64,000 nucleotides of DNA from Nitrosospira briensis. GTDB taxonomy: Bacteria > Pseudomonadota > Gammaproteobacteria > Burkholderiales > Nitrosomonadaceae. Below, piece after piece: positions 9,427 through 18,582 of the stretch. Below the pieces are notes generated by a model, which searched no databases, was not told the DNA's origin, and was given only the letters and a program-made list of their open reading frames with translations. Every line of letters starts with the position of its first letter. Within the stretch, counting starts at the first letter, position 1. The stretch lies in NCBI RefSeq assembly GCF_900115125.1, contig NZ_FOVJ01000001.1, positions 343,852 to 407,851 of the forward strand. Direction: 5' to 3'. Position numbers and translations under genes: made by a program.

Positions 9427-9429
9427 TCA

Positions 9430-10809
9430 ATGTCGGCAAATTCAGTCGCACTTGCGTATCTTATCGCATCGGTTTTCTTTATTCTGGCGCTAAAAGGCTT
9501 AAGCTCGCCAGTCACCGCTCGCCGCGGTAATTTGTTTGGCATGGTAGGAATGGCTATTGCCGTCGTCACCACGCTTACCATTACCAAAAACTGGGCCTTG
9601 ATAGTCGGTTGTATCGCGCTGGGCGGCGCAATAGGCGCTGTCGTCGCACGGCGCGTGCAAATGACGGCAATGCCCGAGCTGGTTGCTTTCATGCACTCGC
9701 TGGTCGGCTTGGCGGCTGTATTCATCGCGATCGCCGCCGTCAACAATCCCGCTTCATTCGGCCTGCCGGCGCCGTTGCCGATGGGCAGCAAACTGGAATT
9801 GTTTCTCGGTACATTCATTGGCGCCATGACCTGGTCGGGCTCGGTGATCGCATTCCTGAAGTTGTCCGGCCGCATGAGCGGTGCGCCCATTACCTTCGGT
9901 GGGCAACACATGGTCAACCTTGCTCTCGCGATCGTGATGGTGGGATTCGGACTGTGGTTCTTCTTCAGCGAGACCACCAACTGGACAGCTTTTGCCACGA
10001 TGTCCGCCATTGCCTTTATTCTGGGTTTTCTTATTATCATCCCGATCGGCGGCGCGGACATGCCCGTGGTCATTTCCATGCTTAATTCATATTCCGGCTG
10101 GGCGGCCGCGGGAATAGGATTCTCGCTCGGGAACCCCATGCTCATTATCGCCGGTTCGCTGGTCGGCAGTTCTGGCGCAATTCTCTCTTACATCATGTGC
10201 AAGGCGATGAATCGCCCGTTTCTTTCGGTCATACTGGGCGGGTTCGGGGGTGAGACGGGAACGGCCGCGGCAAGTGACGGGACGCAAAAAACCTATCGCA
10301 GCGGTAGCGCGGAGGATGCATCGTTCATGATGGGTAATGCCGACAGCGTGATCATTGTGCCCGGCTACGGGTTGGCCGTGGCCCGCGCACAGCATTCTGT
10401 CAAGGAACTGGCTGAAAAACTGCATGAAAAAGGAGTGAATGTGCGTTTCGCCATTCATCCGGTAGCGGGGCGGATGCCGGGGCATATGAATGTGCTGTTG
10501 GCGGAAGCAGAGATACCTTATGAGCAGGTGCTGGAGATGGATGAAATCAACAGTGATTTCTCCAATACCGATGTGGTGCTCGTTCTCGGCGCAAACGACG
10601 TCGTGAACCCGGCGGCCAATGTTCCGGGCAGTCCGATTTATGGCATGCCTATTCTGGATGCGCACAAGGCGCGCACGGTCATGGTTGTCAAACGCAGTAT
10701 GGCGGCAGGTTACGCGGGCCTCGACAACGACTTGTTCTATATGGACAAGACCATGATGGTATTTGGCGACGCCAAGAAAGTGGTCGAAGATATGGTCAAG
10801 GCGTTGTAG
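9430..10809 (+). CDS. pntB: NAD(P) transhydrogenase subunit beta (PntB)
   Basis: A 459-residue subunit holding the rest of the membrane domain (eight or nine helices over the first 270 or so residues) and the NADP(H)-binding domain III at the C-terminus. The domain III signature is VPGYGLAVARAQH near residue 312, followed by HPVAGRMPGHMNVLLAEA and the VLGANDVVNPAA segment. The length is normal for the family. It produces NADPH from NADH for biosynthesis, which an autotroph needs in quantity. Confidence 0.96.
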   Translation: MSANSVALAYLIASVFFILALKGLSSPVTARRGNLFGMVGMAIAVVTTLTITKNWALIVGCIALGGAIGAVVARRVQMTAMPELVAFMHSLVGLAAVFIAIAAVNNPASFGLPAPLPMGSKLELFLGTFIGAMTWSGSVIAFLKLSGRMSGAPITFGGQHMVNLALAIVMVGFGLWFFFSETTNWTAFATMSAIAFILGFLIIIPIGGADMPVVISMLNSYSGWAAAGIGFSLGNPMLIIAGSLVGSSGAILSYIMCKAMNRPFLSVILGGFGGETGTAAASDGTQKTYRSGSAEDASFMMGNADSVIIVPGYGLAVARAQHSVKELAEKLHEKGVNVRFAIHPVAGRMPGHMNVLLAEAEIPYEQVLEMDEINSDFSNTDVVLVLGANDVVNPAANVPGSPIYGMPILDAHKARTVMVVKRSMAAGYAGLDNDLFYMDKTMMVFGDAKKVVEDMVKAL

Positions 10810-10989
10810 TGTTTCACGATGACAAGCCACGCAGGAAAACAGGCCGGGTCGCAGAAGTGTTGGCTTGTCCGGCTTCTTCCCCCGCCAAAATTCTTGGGAG
10901 CTATTCGAGCCGCTGCGAAGCATGGCTGATGCGCAAGCAAAGAGTCAGGAAAACGACTTTCCACCCATAGGAGTACCGGTGGACCAAGC

Positions 10990-11760
10990 GTGAGCGCAAT
11001 CGAGGGTTTTGCCGAGGAAACGTTTGCGGCAGATGGCCATACGTTCAGGCTCTTTCGAAAAGGAGACGGACCCGGCGTTATCCTCCTGCATGAACTGCCG
11101 GGCCTCACTCGGGAAACTGTCGAGCTTGCGGAGTGGATCGCGGACCATGGTTTCCATGTCGTCATGCCGCTCTTGTTCGGCAGCCCCCTTCAGAATCCGG
11201 CGCTCGGCCTCATGAAGGCGCCCTTCACGTGCGTTCGAAAGGAGTTCAATAATTTCGCAGCCGGTAAATCCAGCGCCATCACGACGTCGCTGCGGGCATT
11301 GTGCCGAAAAGTGCATGCCGAGCGCGGGGGGGTTGGCATAGGCGCGATAGGCATGTGTTATACCGGAGGTTTTGTTTTCGCAATGATGCTGGAAGCATCG
11401 CTCCTTGCACCGGTAGCCGCCCAGCCCAGTCTTCCGTTATTTCAACCCGAATCGCTCGATGTCGAGCCGGAAATACTCGCATTCGCCTCAAGCCGCGAAG
11501 ATACGATGTCATTGCTTGGACTCCGCTTCAAGGATGATGGCCGGTGTCCAGCGTCACGATTCGAGCGGCTGGAAAAATCGCTCCAAAACCGCACGGGATC
11601 AGCAGAGCCGCGCTTTCGCTCTATAACAGTGCCGGGCAAAGGACATTCAACCCTGACGTTCGAATACGAGAAAGCGCTTAGCGAGGGAATCGATACCAGG
11701 GAGCAGGTGCTCCAGCACCTGCGCGCACAGTTGCTTGATGCGAACAGCTCCACATCCTGA
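10990..11760 (+). CDS. Dienelactone hydrolase family protein
   Basis: An alpha/beta hydrolase of 256 residues in the dienelactone hydrolase group. The nucleophile is a cysteine, C123 in the GMCYTGG elbow, as in true dienelactone hydrolases. The acid is probably the Asp in SSREDTM, and the histidine is H219 in KGHSTL. The N-terminal half carries ILLHELPGL, which forms the oxyanion region. The substrate is unknown. The start is a GTG at 10990 with a weak upstream purine stretch. It stands alone, 180 bp after pntB and 232 bp before ald. Confidence 0.85.
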   Translation: MSAIEGFAEETFAADGHTFRLFRKGDGPGVILLHELPGLTRETVELAEWIADHGFHVVMPLLFGSPLQNPALGLMKAPFTCVRKEFNNFAAGKSSAITTSLRALCRKVHAERGGVGIGAIGMCYTGGFVFAMMLEASLLAPVAAQPSLPLFQPESLDVEPEILAFASSREDTMSLLGLRFKDDGRCPASRFERLEKSLQNRTGSAEPRFRSITVPGKGHSTLTFEYEKALSEGIDTREQVLQHLRAQLLDANSSTS

Positions 11761-11992
11761 CAGCTGGCATCGCGAGGCCGAGTACTTATTTTCCAGCGAT
11801 TTCCTCATTGGGTTGTTATACTTGCGGTGAGCGATGGCAATATAATGAAGCCATCTGAAACTCGATCCCGGGCGCGAACAACACACTGCCAATCTGTAGT
11901 TCATCCCTGTTTTGAAGCCCGGAAATATCCGCAGGGCCCGTTTTTTTTTGCGAAAAAGTAAGGTTTCCATTCGTCGATAGTCAGGAACCCCC

Positions 11993-13114
11993 ATGCTGGT
12001 TGGATTACCCAAGGAAATCAAGGATCACGAAAACCGTGTCGGCCTTACGCCAAACACAGTCAGAGCCCTGACACGGCGCGGGCATAAAGTACTCGTCCAG
12101 AGCGGGGCGGGAGAAGGCAGCTACCTTTCGGATGCTGAATATGAGTCGGCTGGCGCCACCATTGTTCCTCACGCTGACGACGCCTGGGCGGCGCAGTTGA
12201 TCGTTAAAGTCAAAGAGCCGACTCCGGCTGAATACCGTTACCTGCATCGGGACATCATTCTTTTCACTTATCTTCATCTGGCTTCAGACAGGCCTCTTGT
12301 CGATGCTCTGCTGAAGAGCGGAGCCACAGCCATAGGCTATGAAACGGTCCAGGCTGAAGACGGGAAATTACCTCTTTTGACGCCCATGAGCGAGGTGGCC
12401 GGACGCATGGCTACCCAGATCGGGGCAACCTATCTGCAAAAAACGCATGGCGGCCGCGGTGTATTGATGGGTGGCGTTCCCGGTGTTGCTTCTGCTAATG
12501 TCGCGATATTGGGCGGTGGTATCGTAGGTACGAATGCCGCCCGTGTCGCCGTTGGGTTAGGTGCACAGGTTACTGTGCTGGATGTGAGTCATGATCGCCT
12601 GAAATATCTGGATGATATTTATCGCGGACAACTGCAGACCCGGTTCAGCGATGAATATAATATCGAAGAGGCGGTCTACGAGGCAGATCTGGTAATCGGA
12701 GCAGTATTGATTCCGGGCGGCCGGGCGCCGTGGCTGGTTACAGCGGAAATGTTGCCACGGATGCGAAAAGGAGCGGTGATTGTAGATGTAGCGGTTGATC
12801 AGGGTGGATGCGTGGAAACAACCCGGCCTACCACTCACAGCAATCCGACCTATGAACTTGAAGGCGTGGTGCATTATTGTGTCGCCAACATGCCGAGCGC
12901 CGTCCCGCGCACCAGTACCTTCGCACTTAATATCCAGACAGCGGTTTATACCCTGCAGTTGGCGGATGAGGGCTTGAATGCCTTGCAAAAAAACCGTGCC
13001 CTGCAATACGGCCTCAACATCCACGGCGGATCGATAACCTATCCTGCTGTCGCAGAGGAATTTGATATGAAATGCATAGAGCCGCTGCAGGCATTGGGCC
13101 GGCGAATTGAATAA
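11993..13114 (+). CDS. ald: Alanine dehydrogenase
   Basis: NAD-dependent enzyme that interconverts L-alanine with pyruvate and ammonia. The 373-residue length and the start MLVGLPKEIKDHENRVGLTP are standard. The catalytic region TYLHLASD (His near 96) and the NAD-binding loop AILGGGIVGTNAARVA near 170 are intact. In an ammonia oxidiser it could serve ammonia assimilation or alanine catabolism. A T9 run sits 40 bp upstream, after a weak hairpin, and may be a leader element. The next gene starts 22 bp downstream and could be cotranscribed. Confidence 0.95.
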   Translation: MLVGLPKEIKDHENRVGLTPNTVRALTRRGHKVLVQSGAGEGSYLSDAEYESAGATIVPHADDAWAAQLIVKVKEPTPAEYRYLHRDIILFTYLHLASDRPLVDALLKSGATAIGYETVQAEDGKLPLLTPMSEVAGRMATQIGATYLQKTHGGRGVLMGGVPGVASANVAILGGGIVGTNAARVAVGLGAQVTVLDVSHDRLKYLDDIYRGQLQTRFSDEYNIEEAVYEADLVIGAVLIPGGRAPWLVTAEMLPRMRKGAVIVDVAVDQGGCVETTRPTTHSNPTYELEGVVHYCVANMPSAVPRTSTFALNIQTAVYTLQLADEGLNALQKNRALQYGLNIHGGSITYPAVAEEFDMKCIEPLQALGRRIE

Positions 13115-13136
13115 TCAACCATAGGAAGCTAAAAAT

Positions 13137-14054
13137 ATGAAATTAACATATCCCGTGTTTTTGGGCGCATTGCTCACCCCATTGCTTGTCATGAATCAGC
13201 CCGCTGCGGCAAATGTCGATATCGTTTTCGATTACCGGTATGACAGTTCCGGCTTTTTTACCGGATCAAACAGTTCACGTCAGAATTTATTGAATTCCGC
13301 CGCCTCGGTATTCGAGACGCGCTTCGAGGACCACCTTACCGCCATCTCTTCAGCGGGTTCGAACGGGTTTCATGCGCGCCTCTTTCAGCCTGACAACGGT
13401 AAACTAATCAGTATCCCCAACTTCAGTGTAGGCGCTGATCAGATTGTGGTTTTTGTGGGGGCCTATAACATTCCCGGCAGTCTCGCGGTCGGGGGGCCGG
13501 GCGGTTTCACGGTTAATGGTTCCGCCGCGTTTCATGAAAACGTGCTCAGCAGGGGGCAGCCGGGTGCGCTTTTACCCACACAAACGGATTTTGGTCCGTG
13601 GGGAGGCAGAATGTCATTCAATAGTACGTCCAATTGGTATTTTGACCCTGATGTCAGCACAAACGAGCCTTTCTCCAATCAATACGATTTTTACTCGGTA
13701 GCTGTGCATGAACTTGCTCACGTGCTCGGCTTTGCCAGCGCTCCGTCTTTTAATAACCTTATTTCCGGCGGCGTTTTCACGGGCACTGCCGTTAATAGCC
13801 TGTTTGGTTCGAATCCCTCGGTTGCCAGTGACGGCCATTGGGTTTCGGGTCTCAGCTATTCGGGGCAGGAAGCGGCCATGGACCCGAGCATTGCGGTCAA
13901 CCAGCGTAAGCACTTTACAGAACTTGATTTCGCGGCCATGAAAGATACCGGCTGGCAGGTTTCCCCGATACCGGAGACAGAAATCTGGGCGATGATGCTT
14001 GCCGGGCTGGGGTTTCTCGGCTGGCGCTTGCGCCCCTCTCAACGGCGAGGCTGA
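13137..14054 (+). CDS. Secreted zinc metalloprotease-like protein with PEP-CTERM anchor
   Basis: A 305-residue exported protein. A signal peptide is visible at residues 1-26 (hydrophobic core, cut after AAA). The zinc-metalloprotease motif HELAHVLGF starts at residue 191, with the two histidines and glutamate of HExxH. The C-terminus has a PEP-CTERM sorting signal: IPETE, then the hydrophobic MMLAGLGFLGW and an Arg-rich tail (RLRPSQRRG). Such proteins are cut and anchored by an exosortase/EpsH system, which is not in this window. It probably acts at the cell surface or in the extracellular matrix. The third zinc ligand is not obvious, so protease activity is inferred. Confidence 0.82.
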   Translation: MKLTYPVFLGALLTPLLVMNQPAAANVDIVFDYRYDSSGFFTGSNSSRQNLLNSAASVFETRFEDHLTAISSAGSNGFHARLFQPDNGKLISIPNFSVGADQIVVFVGAYNIPGSLAVGGPGGFTVNGSAAFHENVLSRGQPGALLPTQTDFGPWGGRMSFNSTSNWYFDPDVSTNEPFSNQYDFYSVAVHELAHVLGFASAPSFNNLISGGVFTGTAVNSLFGSNPSVASDGHWVSGLSYSGQEAAMDPSIAVNQRKHFTELDFAAMKDTGWQVSPIPETEIWAMMLAGLGFLGWRLRPSQRRG

Positions 14055-14269
14055 TTACGTGAAACGCAGGTGACTGATCACTATAACTCCTTGCCGATTA
14101 TCTAAATATCGTAAAACGCAACATTCCTGCCGGCACGCGTCAAATCCGGCACCGTAACCGCATTCTCCTCGGATCAGGGCACTGCGCGGTCTACGAGAAG
14201 CCTGTCCGGGCCCCTGATCAGTCCGTTGTCTTCGCGGCGAGATATGCGGCTAAACAAGCGGCAAAACCC

Positions 14270-15973
14270 ATGCCCCACAGTTTTACCCTGATCACCACCA
14301 TCGCCGTTAGTCTCGGTCTTGCCTTGCTGATGGGGCTCATCGCCAACCGGCTGAAATTGCCCGTGCTCGTGGGCTATCTGACTGCGGGAATGATTCTTGG
14401 CTCTCACACGCCAGGCTTCGTGGCAGACATCGAGTTATCGGGGCAGCTTGCCGAAATCGGGGTTATTCTGCTGATGTTTGGCGTCGGATTGCACTTTTCC
14501 CTGAAAGATCTGTTGGCGGTCCGGCGAATCGCATTGCCCGGGGCCATTGTCCAGATTGGAGTGTCTACTGCCTTCGGCGCCATTGTCGCTGCCTCCTGGG
14601 GCTGGAACCTGGCTGTCGGTATTGTGTTTGGCGTAGCGCTTTCCACCGCAAGTACAGTCGTGTTGCTGCGGGCGCTGGAGCAGCGCGGCTTGCTCAAGTC
14701 CGTCAATGGATCAATTGCCGTCGGCTGGCTTATCGTCGAGGACCTGGCAATGGTTCTGGTTCTTGTCCTGTTGCCCCCGCTCGCAGGCTGGCTGGGGACC
14801 AACCCGGACAATTCGGCGGGAGAACTGAATTCGGATCTGGTAACAACGCTTCTGCTCACTTTTGGCAAAGTGTCGCTCTTCATCGCTCTAATGCTTATTG
14901 TCGGGAAACGCGTTTTTCCCTGGTTGCTTTGGCACGTCGCCAGCACTAATTCGAACGAGCTCTTTATCTTGAGCGTGATCGCCGTCGCGATAGGCATAGC
15001 CTACGGATCCGCAATGCTCTTTGGTGTCTCTTTCGCTCTGGGCGCCTTTTTTGCCGGCATGGTCATGAGGGAGTCCGATTTGAGTCACCGGGCGGCGCAG
15101 GAATCCCTGCCTCTCCGAGACGCTTTTTCAGTCTTGTTTTTTGTCTCCGTCGGGATGCTGTTTGACCCGGATGTGCTCATAGAGCAACCGCTTCACGTTC
15201 TCGCCACGCTTGGAATCATCATCTTTGGCAAATCGCTGGCTGCTTTCTTATTGGTATTGGCTTTCCGTTATCCCCTGAATACGGCGCTGACCGTTTCCGC
15301 CAGTCTGGCGCAGATCGGTGAATTCTCGTTTATCCTTGCGGCGCTTGGCGTTTCGCTGGGCCTCCTCCCGCTTGAGGCCCAAAGCCTTATTCTGGCAGGG
15401 GCTTTTATTTCGATAACACTGAACCCCCTGGTATTTCGGGTAATCGAGCCCGCCCAGGCCTGGATTCGTTCCCGTTCCAAACTCGCCCGAATCCTCGAGC
15501 GCACTGACGATCCTCTGGCCGAACTGCCGACCACGGTTGCATCAAGCTATGTGACGAGCCATGTGGTGATCGTCGGTTATGGCCGCGTGGGCGGTCATAT
15601 CGGCGAGGCGCTGGCCAAACAGGGAACACCACTCGTTGTGGCGGAACAAAATCGGGAGATAGTTGAAGGACTGCGAAAGCGCGGAATCCATGCCGTGGCG
15701 GGTGACGCCGCCGAACCCGCCGTACTTATTCAGGCGCACATCGCGCGGGCGGCTGTCCTGGTGATTGCGGTTCCTGATACGCTACGAGCCCGGCGCATGA
15801 TAGAAACTGCACGTATACTTAATCCCCCGATCGAGATTATCATCCGTACGCATACCGACGAGGAGGCGGCGCTGTTACAGAAGGAAAGCGGTGGCGCAGT
15901 GTTTCTTGGCGAGCACGAGCTCGCCCTCAGCATGACACGAGATATACTGACAAAGGTTCCGGTCAGCAAGTGA
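14270..15973 (+). CDS. ybaL: YbaL/Kef-type monovalent cation:proton antiporter with TrkA-N domain
   Basis: A 567-residue inner-membrane protein of the CPA2 family. Residues 1-390 hold about 12 transmembrane helices, starting FTLITTIAVSLGLALLMGLI. A cytoplasmic RCK/TrkA-N domain follows, with the nucleotide-binding loop VVIVGYGRVGGHIGEAL near residue 427. It matches the YbaL branch in size and architecture, and is likely to exchange K+ (or Na+) for H+. The closing 45 residues carry the LLQKESGGAVFLGEHELA region typical of the family. It is preceded by 215 bp without a gene and appears to be a single-gene unit. The ion specificity is inferred only. Confidence 0.88.
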   Translation: MPHSFTLITTIAVSLGLALLMGLIANRLKLPVLVGYLTAGMILGSHTPGFVADIELSGQLAEIGVILLMFGVGLHFSLKDLLAVRRIALPGAIVQIGVSTAFGAIVAASWGWNLAVGIVFGVALSTASTVVLLRALEQRGLLKSVNGSIAVGWLIVEDLAMVLVLVLLPPLAGWLGTNPDNSAGELNSDLVTTLLLTFGKVSLFIALMLIVGKRVFPWLLWHVASTNSNELFILSVIAVAIGIAYGSAMLFGVSFALGAFFAGMVMRESDLSHRAAQESLPLRDAFSVLFFVSVGMLFDPDVLIEQPLHVLATLGIIIFGKSLAAFLLVLAFRYPLNTALTVSASLAQIGEFSFILAALGVSLGLLPLEAQSLILAGAFISITLNPLVFRVIEPAQAWIRSRSKLARILERTDDPLAELPTTVASSYVTSHVVIVGYGRVGGHIGEALAKQGTPLVVAEQNREIVEGLRKRGIHAVAGDAAEPAVLIQAHIARAAVLVIAVPDTLRARRMIETARILNPPIEIIIRTHTDEEAALLQKESGGAVFLGEHELALSMTRDILTKVPVSK

Positions 15974-16085
15974 TGGAACAAGCACAGGACATAAAGGTGC
16001 TGTCATAATGGGAAGCCAGGTCGAGGTTCGCCTGAAATACATGATCACGGAATGACGGCCCTGGAGGTTAACATTGGAGGCACGA

Positions 16086-16439
16086 ATGAGTGACAGAATT
16101 GTCGTTTATCAGAAACCCACCTGCAGTAAATGCAGGGCTACGCTTGCGCTTCTCGAGAACAGCGGAAAAGAATTCGATGCCGTCAATTATTACGAAGTGC
16201 CTTTGACTGTCGAGCAATTACGCGAGTTGATTGACAAGCTTGGTTTGCAGGTTCGGGATATATTGCGCAGCGAGGAACCGCTGGCACGCCGTCTTGGACT
16301 TGCCGAGCGTCAGCTATCGGATGATGAATTGATAAGGATCATGGTGGAAAACCCGGATCTGATTCAGCGGCCCATTGTTGTGCGTGGAGATGAGGCAGTA
16401 CTGTGTCGTCCACCGGAGAATGTGAAGAAATTTCTATAA
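16086..16439 (+). CDS. ArsC/Spx-family arsenate reductase-like protein
   Basis: A 117-residue thioredoxin-fold protein of the ArsC (glutaredoxin-linked arsenate reductase) family. The active cysteine is in KPTCSKCR; a second cysteine two residues after it gives a CSKC variant of the usual CSKS. The arginines expected for oxyanion binding are present in LARRLGL and QRPIVV. The ATG at 16086 is chosen because GGAGG lies directly upstream; a TTG at 16074 would overlap this site. No arsenite pump or ArsR is nearby, so a general thiol-redox role is as likely as arsenate resistance. Confidence 0.8.
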   Translation: MSDRIVVYQKPTCSKCRATLALLENSGKEFDAVNYYEVPLTVEQLRELIDKLGLQVRDILRSEEPLARRLGLAERQLSDDELIRIMVENPDLIQRPIVVRGDEAVLCRPPENVKKFL

Positions 16440-16598
16440 CATTCTCCGGTAATCTTCGACCGAGTTCCGCCTGACTGTATGTCAGGGCGATTGAGCTCAG
16501 TGCTCCCACCGTTTCAATATTTGAGGCGGTTAGGCGCGCGTATTAAACTTCGGCAAAGCACGAGATCATAGCAATATGGACATCAAGAGGAAAAGACA

Positions 16599-17009
16599 GT
16601 GAATATGACATCAACGGGCATCTTGCCACTGATTGCCCCGCTTATTCTTGCTATCATGCTGACAGCATTCGCTGCCGTTGCGCAGGCAGAATGTTCCGGT
16701 TGCCTATGCCCGGGAAACCCTTGCAAGTTGTGCCCGTTACCACCAGCAAAAAATGCTTCGCCCGTTCCGGAGGAACCCGACACCTGCCTTAAGATCAGGC
16801 AGAGGGTGCCACTCGTTTCGGCAAACACCGATCCGGACGAGCATTATGCAAGTCTGGATAAATCAATCATGGAATGCGTAAGAAATGGCGGTGATGTTGT
16901 GATGAATTCGCGCCGGAACAAGGAGTTTCCTTCCAAGCATTATTGCAAGCCCTATATTGCGCCAGGCAAGGCCAAGGTGGAAGGTGGCAGCTCAACGGGG
17001 AAGAATTAG
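16599..17009 (+). CDS. Small secreted cysteine-rich protein, unknown function
   Basis: A 136-residue protein with a clear signal peptide (hydrophobic PLIAPLILAIMLTAFAAVA, cleavage after AQA near residue 30). The mature N-terminus is Cys-rich: ECSGCLCPGNPCKLCPLPP. Two or three more cysteines follow. The pattern could bind a metal or form disulfides. I recognise no family. The start is a GTG at 16599, with AAGAGGAAA about 7 bp upstream; an ATG at 16605 is possible. It sits just ahead of the glrK-like gene and might be sensed by, or belong to, that envelope-stress system; this is only proximity. Confidence 0.6.
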   Translation: MNMTSTGILPLIAPLILAIMLTAFAAVAQAECSGCLCPGNPCKLCPLPPAKNASPVPEEPDTCLKIRQRVPLVSANTDPDEHYASLDKSIMECVRNGGDVVMNSRRNKEFPSKHYCKPYIAPGKAKVEGGSSTGKN

Positions 17010-17082
17010 GAATCAGGAACGTGAGCATGAGGCCGCCGCGAATAAAATGCACCTTGTCCCGAGCCGTACTTGAAGGGAAGAA

Positions 17083-18582
17083 ATGTTTGCTCGCGTAGAA
17101 GCCGGCAGGCAGGACAGTGGAGGCGTGTCTTTTTCACGGTTGCGGCGCGATCCGCAGTCTTTCCTCAAATTGATTCTGCTCGGCTTCGCGCTTGTGGGCT
17201 TGCCGCTGATCATCGCGCTGATCAATAGCGCGTTCTCCATCGACCGGCTCGCAGATCAAAGCCGGAAGGCTGTGTATCAGGCGGCGCAAATTGCCCATAG
17301 CAGCCGTGCGCTGGCGGATGAAATCGCTACCATGGAGCGCGCCGTGCGGCAGACGCACATCCTGGGCGACCCGTCCCTGCTGGACAATTATTTCCGCGCG
17401 CACGTCAAATTCGAGGTCATGGCGGCCAGCCTTTCCGAACTTTCCTTGCACGTCGAACAAAAGGACTTGTTGATGCAACTGCAAGCCGCGGAGGCCTTGA
17501 TTTTCGAGAAGGTCTCGGCTGTAAGGCAATCCCCGGCGGAACTGAGCGATCTGATCGGCAACTTCGCTCTCCTGCGGGATTCGGCAAGAACTTTTTTTTC
17601 GGTTGGTTATACGTTGATCGAGCGCGAGGTGGACGAAATGCAGGACATGGCGGGATATGCACGCTTTACGGTTGGATGGCAGTTGCTCGCGCTGATCCCG
17701 TTTGCCATTTTGCTGGCATTCTTTTTTTCGGTACGAATTGCACGTCCCATTCGCCAGATCGATGAGGCGATCCGCAATATGGGGCAAGGTGAACTATACA
17801 AGGCGATACGTGTGGATGGACCTCAGGATCTCGTGTATTTCGGAGAGCGCCTTGACTGGATGCGCCGTCGCCTGCTGAAGCTCGAAGAGCAGAAAACCCG
17901 TTTTTTGCAGCATGTTTCTCACGAACTCAAGACACCGCTCACCGCAATGCGGGAAGGCGCGGATTTGCTGGTCGAAGGCGTGGCGGGAGAGTTGACCGAA
18001 GAACAGCAGCGTATTGCGAGAATCCTTCACAGCAACAGCATGCAACTTCAGCGGCGTATCGAAGATTTATTGAGTTATAGCGCGCTTCAGGCCGAGAAAG
18101 CCGCGCTGGTGAGGCATGAAGCGGACCTGACACAGATCCTGGAATCGGTGTTGCATGACCAGAACCTCATCATTATGAGCAAAGGCCTGAGAATCGATTT
18201 ATCTTGCCCCACATTGATACTTGACTGTGACGAACAAAAAATCAAGGTGATCGTGGATAATCTGCTATCGAACGCAGTGAAATTTTCTCCTCCCGGGGGC
18301 TGTATCCGCATCTGGACGAGCAAGACAACCGGGATGGCCCAACTGGACATCGTGGATGCAGGCCTGGGTGTCGACGAGTCGGACCGCGAGAAAGTATTCG
18401 AACCGTTTTACCAAGGGCGGCGGGTACTCGATAGCCACGTCAGGGGGACAGGACTCGGACTGTCTATTGCCCGTGAATATGCGCTGGCCCATGGCGGGGA
18501 CATCGAACTTGTGCCACAGGTTGGCCTTGGCGCGCATTTCCGCGTCACCATACCCGTTTGTGATCCCGAGGTGCACTCATGA
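17083..18582 (+). CDS. glrK: Sensor histidine kinase, GlrK/QseE type
   Basis: A 499-residue membrane kinase. One transmembrane helix lies at about residues 26-48 and a second at 197-220, with a helical periplasmic sensor between them. A HAMP region follows. The HisKA motif HVSHELKTPL has the phosphoacceptor His near residue 280. The ATPase domain carries the N box DNLLSNAVKF and the G box GTGLGLSI. The architecture and the order kinase, lipoprotein, sigma-54 regulator match the GlrK-QseG-GlrR (QseE-G-F) set of proteobacteria. It overlaps the next gene by 4 bp (ATGA). In enteric bacteria this system controls glmY and envelope homeostasis; the target here is unknown. Confidence 0.88.
   Translation: MFARVEAGRQDSGGVSFSRLRRDPQSFLKLILLGFALVGLPLIIALINSAFSIDRLADQSRKAVYQAAQIAHSSRALADEIATMERAVRQTHILGDPSLLDNYFRAHVKFEVMAASLSELSLHVEQKDLLMQLQAAEALIFEKVSAVRQSPAELSDLIGNFALLRDSARTFFSVGYTLIEREVDEMQDMAGYARFTVGWQLLALIPFAILLAFFFSVRIARPIRQIDEAIRNMGQGELYKAIRVDGPQDLVYFGERLDWMRRRLLKLEEQKTRFLQHVSHELKTPLTAMREGADLLVEGVAGELTEEQQRIARILHSNSMQLQRRIEDLLSYSALQAEKAALVRHEADLTQILESVLHDQNLIIMSKGLRIDLSCPTLILDCDEQKIKVIVDNLLSNAVKFSPPGGCIRIWTSKTTGMAQLDIVDAGLGVDESDREKVFEPFYQGRRVLDSHVRGTGLGLSIAREYALAHGGDIELVPQVGLGAHFRVTIPVCDPEVHS

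Noticed and set aside
9423-10145. Long open frame (240 codons) on the minus strand opposite pntB
   Set aside because: It is the mirror of a highly conserved membrane protein gene; the encoded sequence has no recognisable domain and owes its openness to codon bias.
11905-11960. T9 run with a weak hairpin before ald, considered as a terminator or riboswitch
   Set aside because: The stem is short and mismatched, and no known riboswitch pattern is visible; only a leader feature can be stated.
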